The notes beneath the pieces were generated by a model that searched no databases, was not told the DNA's origin, and saw nothing but the letters and a program-made list of their open reading frames with translations. Below are positions 42,570-52,624 of a stretch of 64,000 nt of DNA, piece after piece. The stretch covers positions 1 through 64,000 of the forward strand of contig CBFFRP010000092.1 of assembly GCA_965644295.1 (NCBI GenBank). Direction: 5' to 3'. Every line of letters starts with the position of its first letter. Within the stretch, counting starts at the first letter, position 1. The DNA is from Paraphysomonas bandaiensis. Its lineage: Eukaryota > Chrysophyceae. Made by a program: the position numbers and the translations under genes.

Positions 42570-44219
42570 GTTACTTGCTATTTAATCGCGTACTTGCGAG
42601 TCTCTTATTTTGTTTTGACCCCACTTGGTCCTTTATTTTCTTTGACCTTCTGGTCGGTCCTTTATTTTCTTTGGATGTTTCGCATGATAAAGTGCATACA
42701 ATTGTAATCACTTCAGCTCATGCAAAGTCAACGCATACATACCACAAACCAGCAGTACATATTCGTATCTACTTTAACTCTGTCGTATGTATGATTTTAC
42801 GTAGCATCGTTTTTGTTTTGGATTTTTAATATTTTTTTCTCCAGTGTGAAATTTAATTACGAGGTGAATGAAAGTAATAAAGTTCAACACTGATGGCTAC
42901 ATACTTCTTCTTGTTGACCAAACTAAGCCACCCTCAACTACATAGTCAATATCCGATTTTAAGTAAATCTCAATGGGTGTAACATAATATAAATTAAGTA
43001 GTAGAAATAATATATATTAGTGAATATACAAGAGAACAAAAACAATTCAAAATAATAATTTAGTTAATCTAGCACTTGTAGTGCTCCTGTACTACTCGAC
43101 ATCAATGACATATATTTGGAAAGCAAGATTTAGTACTATGAATCGTATGAATACTGAGGTGGCCAGGTTCCCTCTGCCCTTTATCCAGTGCAAGCTATTG
43201 CTGAGCTCCCGCTGTTCCTCTAGAGGGGTACCTTATGTCCCATGGATCAATAGTCGACCCACTATGAGTCTGGGTGTTCAACCATTGAAAAGTTTAGGAC
43301 AGCAATCAGTCATGACGGGGGAAGCGCCAGTTGGTTTGACCACATCCACAGTTCCAATAACATTCGGCCAAGGATCACTGGTGGGCTGCGTCAACATGGA
43401 TCCCTCTACGTTCCACTGCGTGCAGAGCCCCGTGCAATGAATTTCACTGTCTACATGTGCTGTTCCACATGCCTCACCCTGACCCCTGTAGAATAGTGAA
43501 CTTTCAATCCGGGCGTCACCCTGAGCCCTAAATAGCTCCAGAGTCCTCCCCCTTTCCTCCTCAATTCACCAGAGCCTCCATTTCGCTCCAGAGGAGCAGC
43601 ATTAGAGTCATCGTCTGGCTAATCTAAACACACGCTTATTTCAGAAATTTGATGCACAATGCCGCAGAGGAGAGCATATACTCAAATTAGTGTGCTGATA
43701 GAATTGCGCATATAATGAGCAATAGTTGAGTGTATATCTACAGGTCAGTTGAGGTCATTCGCAGGTGTGGTGGGCCGGCGTATCGAAATCGACCCCTTTC
43801 CCCAACCAGAACTTATCACCATAAATACTGCGAATCAGTTGAAAGTAAGAGCACCATCGTGTCAAGCACTATGAATTTAGTCTACCTGTATCGCCACATG
43901 GCCGCTATGAGCAATGACCATCTCCAAATACTCCAATTTAATTAAAGTGACTGTGATTTGCAGTCATCTGAGAGGGAAAAAACGGCCATTTTGAAAAACC
44001 AAAAACTGAAATGAGGTCAAAAATCTCTTAAGGCGCTCACTTTGAGGATGAATATCAAAAGATTCAGATTATGAGTGCAGTTCGTCACTTAGAATGAAAT
44101 ATGGGTAAAATCATTACGTTTCCAATGATGCTTTCACTGCAATCAGACATGCATTGAGTGTTATTTTAAGTGCATCTGAAAAGTGCAAAAAAAACGGCCA
44201 TAATAGATACCTGCCTTCC
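42570..44219. other. Unassigned interior of the pogo-like element
   Basis: After the transposase stop there is 1.6 kb before the right inverted repeat. It includes a tandem duplication (ggtcctttattttctttga at 42628 and 42656) and an open frame on the plus strand (43081-43440). That frame has no family signature, and its antisense reads HWIKGRGNLATSVFIRF. A non-coding subterminal role or a decayed second gene are both possible. I cannot decide. Confidence 0.4.
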
Positions 44220-44221
44220 TA

Positions 44222-44540
44222 CATTGCTGTATATCATATATACACTACCGTACTGCTGGCTTGTATACATCGTACCTATCTACATATCTACTGTTAGTGT
44301 AACCTACAGGTCTACAGGTACAGTCGTCATGATCTATTAATTTCATCACTCTATTCTTCCACATATCCATCACTTATAAACATTAATAATACACATACCA
44401 TGAAACCACATTGAATTACCATATAATCACTATGAATTACTCATTTCCCTTATCATTATCACCTTCATTCTGATCTACTATCACCATTTATCACAATCAT
44501 ATTATCCTTATGGCTTTATAATAATATATCTCTTATCTCA
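44222..44540. other. 5' flank of the THH1-like gene
   Basis: T/A- and C/A-rich promoter region with no open frame of note. The ATG at 44541 follows ataatatatctcttatctca. Confidence 0.45.
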
Positions 44541-45814
44541 ATGATTACACACAGAGAGATTGGTTATATAGGACTCAGTCTATACTATTCAATATTTATT
44601 GTTACATTATGGAGAACATTTATTCATTTTATTCCATATCATCCACCACTATGGACTGCTCGGAAGATATTTCATGTATTACTACTAGTATATTGTGTGC
44701 TCCAAGGATCGTCATTTATTTCATTCTGTGAAGGATATGAATCGTATACTAAAGCATGTTATATATGTCACCTCTTTGGAATTTTTGCAGAGGTTATTGC
44801 ACTGTCGTCGATCAATGTTTTGTGGTCCAAGGTTTTGTCATCTGGAGGAAAGGCGCGACAGTATGTACTCCCCACCCTTGTCTCTATAAGCATTGCATTT
44901 CTAGTATATATATGCTTCCTCGTTCATAGTATGTGCTCAAGTGATAAATCGTTCAGTGATTGGGCCAAACAGTCCAATTCTTTTCGATATTTCTTGTTAG
45001 TAGAATCCGCGATTCTTACTCTTAATGGGGTAATACTAGTTGTGTTGGGTTCAATGATGTGGACAAAATTATCTCATAGTTCTTACTGGCGTTCCCTACG
45101 TAGAAGTAAACGTCAAAAAATTATTACCCGTTTGGTGTTCACTATTGGGATATGTTTTCTTAGTTTGAGCACGAGAGCGATACTAGAAAGTCTTATATTT
45201 TTCCATCGTGGAGATGATATTACCAATGATGAATGGTGGATATTTTCCACTTGGACGCCCAATGCTCTCCCAGCTGTTATTCTACTTTATGCTATGGTGA
45301 GAATCTAATTATATGATGCAATAGTTCTTTTGTACTCACGATATATTGCACGCAGCGTACACCGGATAAACCTCAAGTGATTATCGATAGCAAATCAGCA
45401 CGGGTTACCTTTACAACAGATAGCGCTCGCATGTTCAGCTACACGTTTTCTGACTATTCTCCACTAGGGGGGAGTAGCAACAACCCCACCTCACCAGACC
45501 TTTTCGATGTGTCGTATATTATTCCACCGGTGCCGGAGAGAAGTTCACAAGAGAGAGATGTGCTGGTGCCGCTGTTGTTAGGAGACCTTAGTGCAGGGGC
45601 GAAGTGGGGAGATGATACAGGTGGACCTCTATATTCTGCTCCGAGGCCACACAATGGTCGTGACCAAACGGATCATATGAATGACCTCTTGCATGCGGCG
45701 GCTTCCGGTCCTGATATGTATGAGGATGGGCTTCTTGTGGGCTCATCTGACGCAGAGAGCCTCCGTGAAGAGGAACTCAACGACGATGCGCCGCTTCGAA
45801 CGGAGGAAATATAG
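44541..45814 (+). CDS. Seven-TM protein of THH1/TOM1/TOM3 type
   Basis: Two exons (44541-45296, 45356-45814) with a 59-nt intron give 404 residues. Exon 1 encodes about seven hydrophobic segments, among them HVLLLVYCVLQGSSFISF, YVLPTLVSISIAFLVYICFL and LNGVILVVLGSMMW. It ends with the pattern ITRLVFTIGICFLSLSTRAI and LPAVILLYAMRTPDKPQ, reminiscent of THH1/TOM1/TOM3 and GPR137-like proteins. The intron sits between the last helix and the soluble tail. The tail (about 150 residues) is acidic and Ser/Pro-rich, ends LREEELNDDAPLRTEEI, and contains ERDVLVPLLLGDLSAG. It is probably an endomembrane or vacuolar membrane protein; exact function is not assigned. Confidence 0.7.
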
Positions 45815-46312
45815 CGATATTTGTGTACGATGTCATTATAGCAGCGGACAATTGTTTTCTTATCTTAATATTACTATTTGTATACGTAGTGTACATATAT
45901 TTGATGTGGTTAGAATAAGGGTAGCTGTTCTAAACATGAAGTCAAGAACTGTTAATTAGCACAAAGAAAAATCTGGAACTTATTTGAAACAACTCCGTAG
46001 TTAATATAGATTGCAATGACATTACTTTCTCTTGTGCTGATTAGTTATGGGTAGAGGTCTAAATAGTATGTCTAGCATTCAACTAGCCACTATATTGGTA
46101 CAAGTTTTTAACGCCTATTGCTAAATAATAAGACTTTCAATATAATACATTATATTCTACGTACGAACTACAACTTCGATTACATGCTGTTACTGGAAGA
46201 AATCGTGAGCATTTAAACGGCACGATGCAGTAGTTTTTGGTGAACCTCAGTTCAGTTGTACTCAACTTATACTCCTGGCTAAAATTCGATAATTTTTATA
46301 GGTATATTAATA
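45815..46312. repeat. Spacer with inverted dispersed repeat
   Basis: At 46028-46145 lies the reverse complement of the repeat at 8640-8755 (gtgctgattagttatgggta, gtctagcattcaactagcca, tttaacgcctattgctaaat). The rest is 3' flank of the THH1-like and kinase-like genes, which are convergent here. Confidence 0.6.
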
Positions 46313-47463
46313 TCACTGTACATAAAACATCGAATACTTATTCCGGAGTGCTGATCGATATTCTTCTTCACTTAGACAAATTCCCCCGTCTAGCTCATGT
46401 AAAAGCTCGAGGGCACGATCCTCAGCATATTGCACGTTTCCCCAAGCCCCCCACCCCATCATGAACCGGAAATAGTCGAGCAAAGCTACCTCGTATTGAG
46501 CTTGAAGAATATCCATTGTAAAGCTCCCGTCGTCGCTGTGACCGTGTTCTACGCGGTACCTACAAAATTGACGGTAGTAGTAGGACAATATATCTGCTTC
46601 CGCTCTACGACCGCAGGAGAGAGTATCCTCATCAAGATGTACAGATGTGACTACAAACTTGGCAAGGTCTCGTCCAGGAAATCCACCACCGCAATACTGA
46701 AAGTCAACCGCTGCAGCAGCACACTCCTCCCCGTTCCCTGTTGTAAACAAAAGATTGGCCGCTTTAAAGTCCCCATGTACTATAGTACAATGCTTCAACG
46801 ATGGTTTCAAAATATCAGCCAGAGGCTGAGCGACCATTTTTAAACGACTCCATTGAGTTCCCATTGCCATCAACTCATTTTGCCGAGTATCCAAACGCCA
46901 GTAGCATCCTTCTCGCCACAATCCTGAGTCCTCCCATAATGAATTTCGCTCCCATCCAAATGAATGAAACTTTGCCAGCCAGTCACAAGCGGCAGTAACT
47001 TGATCTCTAGACAAAACCTCAATTTCCCGTTTAGGAAATTCTTCTCTTAAATCATTCATAAAAAACAACAATTTCCCAGTTAAAGCAATTTTCTCACAAT
47101 GAAAACAATGAGGAATCTTAACTCCATATTGATTTAATTCATTTGACATATGAGTGTAGAAAGCAAGCTCAACATCATAGGATTTAAGTTTTCGTATATG
47201 TCCTTCTTCTCCATCTTTATGAGGAGGAGATATGATCTTGACTATATATCTTCTTATACCAGATGTAGTAGTGAGAGTTATCCCTCTAATAGACCTGTAT
47301 ATATATGTATATGAGGTATATGGAGGTCATTACTGTGATATACATACCCATAACCCGCCCATACAGAACAAAACTCTGTGTCTTGTATATGAATGACTTC
47401 TTCATTAGTAAGAGATAATAAAAATTCTTCATTCTTAAGTAATTCGATTAGTCTGGAGTCCAT
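46313..47463 (-). CDS. EcKinase/choline-kinase-like small-molecule kinase
   Basis: Two exons, complement of 47348-47463 and 46313-47294, with a 53-nt intron (47295-47347), give 365 residues. The spliced N-lobe reads WAGYGSIRGITLTT, then RRYIVKIISPPH with the likely ATP-binding Lys, then a LKSYDVELAFYTHMSNELNQ helix. The catalytic loop is CTIVHGDFKAANLLF and the metal-binding motif is AAAVDFQYCGGGFPGRDLAK. This pattern (HGDFxxxNxLF and DFQ) is that of the EcKinase/CHK branch of the aminoglycoside-phosphotransferase fold. Members phosphorylate small hydroxylated molecules, and the substrate here is unknown. The splice restores a Gly in the nucleotide-binding loop. Confidence 0.85.
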
Positions 47464-47703
47464 CTTACTAAGATTGAGGGACTATATATAACAACAACTA
47501 ATATCCATATGGATATCTCAGATGCTTAATGTACACACGGTACGATATCATACTGGTACAGTCAGTGTACACAGCAATACACTCCTGCTATATGTACTGT
47601 GTACACTGTACCGCACTTAGTCCGTCCTGTACTTATCATGTTGAGGAAAACCAGGAAAAGTTCAAAAACTAAATGACACTAAAAATCTAAAAAACCCTTA
47701 TTT

Positions 47704-47773
47704 AGGCCGTTCCTTACGGTGGGTAAAAAATAAAAAATTCATTTTTTTTTTACCCAACCGTAAGGAACGGCCT
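47704..47773. repeat. Near-perfect hairpin
   Basis: AGGCCGTTCCTTACGGTGGG (from 47704) pairs with CCCAACCGTAAGGAACGGCC (47753-47772), around a T/A-rich loop of about 25 nt. It is flanked by TTA/TTAT on both sides. It may be a miniature foldback element, or a structured RNA end, since the left side lies upstream of the kinase gene. Confidence 0.6.
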
Positions 47774-49030
47774 TATAGTGTAAAAGTACACAGGACATCC
47801 AGTACGCACTCAACGAAGACGAGGATATGGCTGAGACTCACCATAATGAAGCTATCAAATAGACTATGAAGGCTTCCCATTGACACAACTGCAGATAAGT
47901 TTCTCATTATCACTCTTTCAACTAATGAAGACCTTCCCTTTCTAAATATATATAAATAAGAGGAAACAATGTAACATTATCATGATGGAAAGGTGAACTT
48001 GAGGCAACCAACAGTAATCATGTTAAAGTGTACAGCCGGTATGATATATATGATATGAATGGAGGGAAGGCATCATTGGAATTGGCATGAATTTGTAACA
48101 TGAATCAGTGTGATTTTTTTACCTGTGGCTCTGTGTGAGGACCCGGTACTAGAACTATTTCCTCTCCACTCCAGACTACCTGCTTCTGTGAACACAACGT
48201 TGGAGGGCCATAAAGTCCTGCCGCGTATACAGGAGACATATTTCGAAGACGCGGTTCACAAGTTGTTTATATTAGGACAAGAAGATTGGGTAGGCACGTA
48301 TCGTCCGACGTAAACACGGATTCACCGGATACCCACCCAGCTATCTAATCGTGTTGTATAGTTTAGCACTTGTCAGTTGCAGAAACGTACAAGCTTGTGA
48401 TTTTAACGATAAGACGTTATTATATTGCGCTATTTGCGCAATTAACACATTTCTTAGAAAGGACTGACTTCTTCTCTCCTCATCCTCCTTCTTATTTTTA
48501 CCAGTATTTGTACAACCAAACTCTTCAATTTTTATATATAATAGTTAACAAAAATACAATGAACACTTTAATGAAGTATATCGTTTCTGAGCAGTGTTTC
48601 ATGAATTTTTGTGTCTCAACTCAATAAGTGGCTCGCTCACGGATTTGTTCCGTTAATTTCCATCAAAGCAACCCTTATGATCCCATATTATTTGTTGTTT
48701 CTTGTGTGCTTTATGAATTTTTTTGAATATCCTTAGCGGATTATTACATCGCCCTACTTCCCACTTTATACGAAATCAATATCCACTGAAGGTTCTTGCA
48801 GTGTAAGTCCACTGTTCATTTACTCTTATACTCAACATTTCTTGCATTGAACCATGAAATATTCATTTCTTTATGTTCTTCTTCTCTCCTCAACAAATAA
48901 TATCAGCTTCATTTCTGCTCATTCTATCTTATATTATTACTTAGTTAGTTATTACTCGTGATAAATACAGCATGTAATAGGAAGAGCTGATATACTTCTA
49001 TTACTTAACTATATTAATATTAGCTACGTA
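47774..49030. other. Spacer with one weak ORF
   Basis: The only open frame of note is plus 48110-48313, which reads PLHSRLPASVNTTLEGHKVL and EDAVHKLFILGQEDWVGTYR before a TAA. It looks coding, but no start or upstream exon is evident and no family is recognised. The rest is AT-rich. Confidence 0.35.
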
Positions 49031-49460
49031 CTTCAGTTTCTCGGGATCTATTATTCAACCTAGTCACACCAAAATTGGTGTATAAACCTAGTCCAGTAGT
49101 TGAAAAACCTAGTCATTTAATAATTCAGTTTTCAATGGCTAGGTTGACTAGGTTGACTAGGTGTTTTAGGGTATTCACCTATAGTCAAAAATAAAAATGT
49201 TCACCCAAACATGGGAGCATACTCTAGCTATCAATTAATGAAAATGCAACCATTGAACACATGCAATACATTGATGCTCTGTGAGCCACTAATACGTTAG
49301 ACAGTCACAGTGTGTAATCAATACATATAAGAACAAAAGAACGACTAGGTTGAATACCAAAATTGACTGGTTGAGTCATTTATTACTTTGACTAGGGTAT
49401 TCCACCAAAAATAGTGTGACTAGGTAATTCAACCAATTTGACTAAGTTGAATAATATTTA
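49031..49460. repeat. GACTAGG-type repeat
   Basis: Contains gactaggttgactaggttga and further copies of the gactagg word, followed by a block resembling 29210-29480. It is non-coding and probably an old satellite-like or element-derived repeat. Confidence 0.5.
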
Positions 49461-49869
49461 TATAGTAGGTATCATTACATTCTCTTAAAGTATCAGTCGA
49501 CATGTTGTCTAAACCATGGTCACTTTTAAGTTAAGAAATTAAATTTTGAGGTTTCGAATGATAACCGTCACTAAAATAATAGGGAATTTAATGATGCTCT
49601 GTGAGATAGTATGGACAACCTGTCTAACTATGATCAGATAATAGTGATAATCAAGATTTATTGCTAGTCGTAATATTCCATTAGAAGGTAAATTACATGT
49701 GAATACGCAATACATCATTGGAGCATAATGATTAAAACCAATCACATAGCAAGGCATCTTGTACAGTCACGTATCTTCTATTTAGTTGAATAATAATTAT
49801 AAGTCAATTACTATTTTCGTATCTTGTTGTATTCACGGGCACATTTTTCGTTAATGTCGGGAATTGTTT

Positions 49870-50760
49870 CCCGTTAAAGGGTCATTATATTTATATTTAA
49901 CCACGGGCAATAAGGAGGCTAGATCGTCCCGCGCTCAAAATTTTGAAACGAGGGCGAAAAGCCCGAGTTTTAAAATTTAGACAAGGGACGATACTCCTTA
50001 TCCCTAGGTTAAATTGTAGCTTATCCTCATGACGTTGAAAAGTTGATATTACATTGTATAGCTATTTGTAGCATGCTTGCTGTATTAAGATAGATGTTCC
50101 TTGATTAACATTAATAACACAAATGAGAACTCATATATAGTTTCTAATCAATGATATGTATACTGTAAGTGTGATGATAAATGTAAACAGTTGAAGGTGA
50201 GAGAGAGGCTTCTTATTGCCTTAATTAGCATCATCATCACATTTATATACAGCAGGCTTTACCTCTGCAAGTGCACCTGATCGAAAGATGTGTGTATGAT
50301 ATGAGACACACAATATCCTGAGAAGCACGATACGGCTCCAACCCTGAAACAACTGGGTGCCACTGCTCCTAACCACCTATATAGCATCAGATATGGTACT
50401 TAAACTCTCCTGTAATATTCTTGAAGTTGTTTCGAAGTCCTGGATATGAAGACAGATCACTTGCACTGACCTCATTATGAACAGCAGTAGAAGAATGGAA
50501 TATAACTTGGAGTTAGATGATCTGCTCTTGATATTAGGCTTATGATTGTGGTTTCTCTATAATTGCGTACTATAATGAAATCACGTACATATGACTGTTA
50601 TTATCATAATGAAGATAGAAGTGAGCTTCTGTTCAACTGAATATTGAAGTTGAATGTCTATATTTGCCCGGTGCTGATATGAGCGCCCTGTTGAGTCAAA
50701 ATCAGGTCAAAAAAAGCTTTTTTTGAGACAAAATGGGGATAATGGTTAATAATAGCTGCC
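49870..50760. repeat. Composite dispersed repeat with foldback start
   Basis: The first 130 bp are a foldback: TTTAACCACGGGCAATAAGG (49895) pairs with CTCCTTATCCCTAGGTTAAA (about 49995), with an inner palindrome aaaattttgaaacgagggcg against cgggcttttcgcc-like text. The remainder, about 50150-50760, is collinear with 16.98-17.72 kb and in part with 5.54-5.80 kb. No coding frame is conserved among the three copies. Confidence 0.6.
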
Positions 50761-51489
50761 TATTGAAGTCAAGCATCAGGGCTATTTCACCTCATGGACA
50801 GAGAGCGAAAGTAATTGCACCTTAGTGCTTGAGGTGATTGTGCATCTTTCGTTGCGCAAAATAGTACAAATGTTTGTATTAAGCTAAACTAATAAAATAT
50901 GATAAAAGTCATGTTTTTTTAACTTTACCGAATGAAAACACATGCCCTGCAATGTAAGGCTGAACTATACGTAGGAACAGTTTAAAACTGTGACACGCAT
51001 AGAGTGTATAGTAAACATATATTCTAGTGACATGTTCACTACATACGTGAAAATTACAGGACAGAAGAGTCAATACACACATATAGACAGACCACATATA
51101 GACAGACATTTCTATCTTGAGAAGCATTAAAACTCCAGCAAAGACGAGTCCAGGAATACATCATCGCTTGTTAAGCAATACAACACACGAAGAGAAAACT
51201 GTTGACGGAGATAGCAAAAATGTCTCAATCTTCAGGCTGTGAAGGAGAAAAAACACACATATAGGAGAAAACTTTGTTGGCGGAGATAGCACAAATATGT
51301 TGCCATCCTTTGGTTGTGGAGGCTACAAAACAATAAAACACACATTCACATTGCAAAACACACATATAGGAGAAAAACTACAGGCCACGCTTTGTTGGCG
51401 GAGATAACACAAATATGTTGGCATATAGTTGTGGAGGTAACGCCTGTTGAGAAGTGTGCACCACTATCCACATCTTGCACTTGAGTACA
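50761..51489. other. Spacer with short internal repeats
   Basis: Between 51170 and 51430 a block is repeated: 'aacacacatataggagaaaa' with 'gttggcggagatagcacaaa' and a second and third variant with 'ttgttggcggagataacaca'. No gene was found. A 72-codon minus-strand frame at 50909-51127 lacks features. Confidence 0.45.
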
Positions 51490-52053
51490 CTACGGAGAGT
51501 CCGGGGAGTCCATGAGTGTGTCCATGTCATTTGCCAGTGACATTTCATTTTCATCTTTCTCGTATTTCTTCGGATAGACCTTCACGCGACAGATTTTCTT
51601 CACCCCTCCCGTGTTTTCATCTCCCACATTGGACTGACGGGAGAAAAGCAACGAAAACAAACTTTTTTTGCGGTTATTGCATCCTTTATCTATTCCCCCT
51701 CGTCTGGTCTTATCTCTATTCTCTTGTGATTTGAAATAAGAAATATTCGAATTAGTGTCCTCTGATTGGCTGTTAGCTTTAAATAAACGAGACACCGCTT
51801 TGATTGGCATAATAAACACTTGACTCATACGACGAACACGGGACACATCTAATGCTTTCATGAGTTCCTCTTGAGTGATACCTTCATCTTCTCCTTTTCC
51901 TGTAGCATGAATAAGTCTGATAGTGTCCTCATCGGTAAGTAATATACGAGCAGCAGTTAAACGAGGCAATAGGACTTTAAGAGGTACACGATGGGAACCA
52001 TCACCTAGTACCCGAAACCATCCTGATACCAGAGAAGCTGTCTCCGGACTCAT
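51490..52053 (-). CDS. EF-hand-like small protein
   Basis: A 187-residue frame from the ATG at 52053; the longer open frame begins on GTG. The first 70 residues have the spacing of a pair of EF-hand-like helices: SLVSGWFRVLGDGSHRVPLK, then LTDEDTIRLIHATGKGEDEG and ITQEELMKALDV. The loops are degenerate (GDGSHRV, GKGEDEG), so calcium binding is doubtful. The C-terminal half is basic and low in hydrophobic residues (ENRDKTRRGGIDKGCNNRKK) and ends in an acidic tail (MDTLMDSPDSP). The gene is intronless. No closer family is recognised. Confidence 0.6.
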   Translation of the reverse strand: MSPETASLVSGWFRVLGDGSHRVPLKVLLPRLTAARILLTDEDTIRLIHATGKGEDEGITQEELMKALDVSRVRRMSQVFIMPIKAVSRLFKANSQSEDTNSNISYFKSQENRDKTRRGGIDKGCNNRKKSLFSLLFSRQSNVGDENTGGVKKICRVKVYPKKYEKDENEMSLANDMDTLMDSPDSP

Positions 52054-52624
52054 GTTGAATAACACCCTCTACTGATAGTATAGTGTATATATTATATATT
52101 ACATATTGCTTCCTGATACATATATATACGTATATCATGCATATAGAATAGCATGTATGTACGTACAGCGTTCAGATATGTACCAACACAGTATATGAGA
52201 TAGTAATACATCATAGAATACAGAACTAAAATACGTCTTGGTGATGTATGAATAGGAATTCCATAAATCAGTATTCTAGAAATTTAGAATACATCACAAA
52301 AACACTGCATAAATCCACCAAGACTACATACTGTATATATACAGTATATTCTGCACCAGTACCATATACTACAATACACAGTACAACTGTACTACAGTAC
52401 CTCTCTCAATCTGACCATATATATATATGACCGAAGTCGAAGTGTGGTGAGAGAAAGAAAGTGAAGAGTGGACATGCATGTCATTCTCTATACTATCATG
52501 CATGCACTTGAACTCTCTCTATATAATCCCCATCTCCACAGCATGTATATATATATCACTGGAGTGACCTTACATTAATCTACCATATATTAGCATTCTA
52601 TTCATTAATTCATTATAAAGAACA
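52054..52624. promoter_or_regulatory. Divergent promoter region
   Basis: 571 bp between the EF-hand-like gene and the SPX transporter. It is TATA-rich, with palindromic TATATA runs and no open frame of note. It must hold both promoters, but no specific factor site is recognisable. Confidence 0.4.

Larger units (their letters stand above)
39813..44219 (+). mobile_element. Pogo-like (Tc1/mariner superfamily) transposon, apparently complete
   Basis: The left end GGAAGGCAGGTACCTATAAT and the right end, read inward, GGAAGGCAGGTATCTATTAT are terminal inverted repeats with 23 of the first 25 bases identical. Both ends are flanked by TA (39811-39812 and 44220-44221), the target site of the Tc1/mariner superfamily. 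The 4.4-kb interior carries a spliced transposase gene with all three acidic catalytic positions (40037-42569) and 1.6 kb of unexplained sequence. It is GC-richer than its surroundings, which suggests a recent arrival. Confidence 0.88.

Noticed and set aside
43081-43440. 119-codon frame inside the pogo-like element as a host gene
   Set aside because: No domain, no splice evidence and a sense-antisense ambiguity. It is left as unassigned element sequence.
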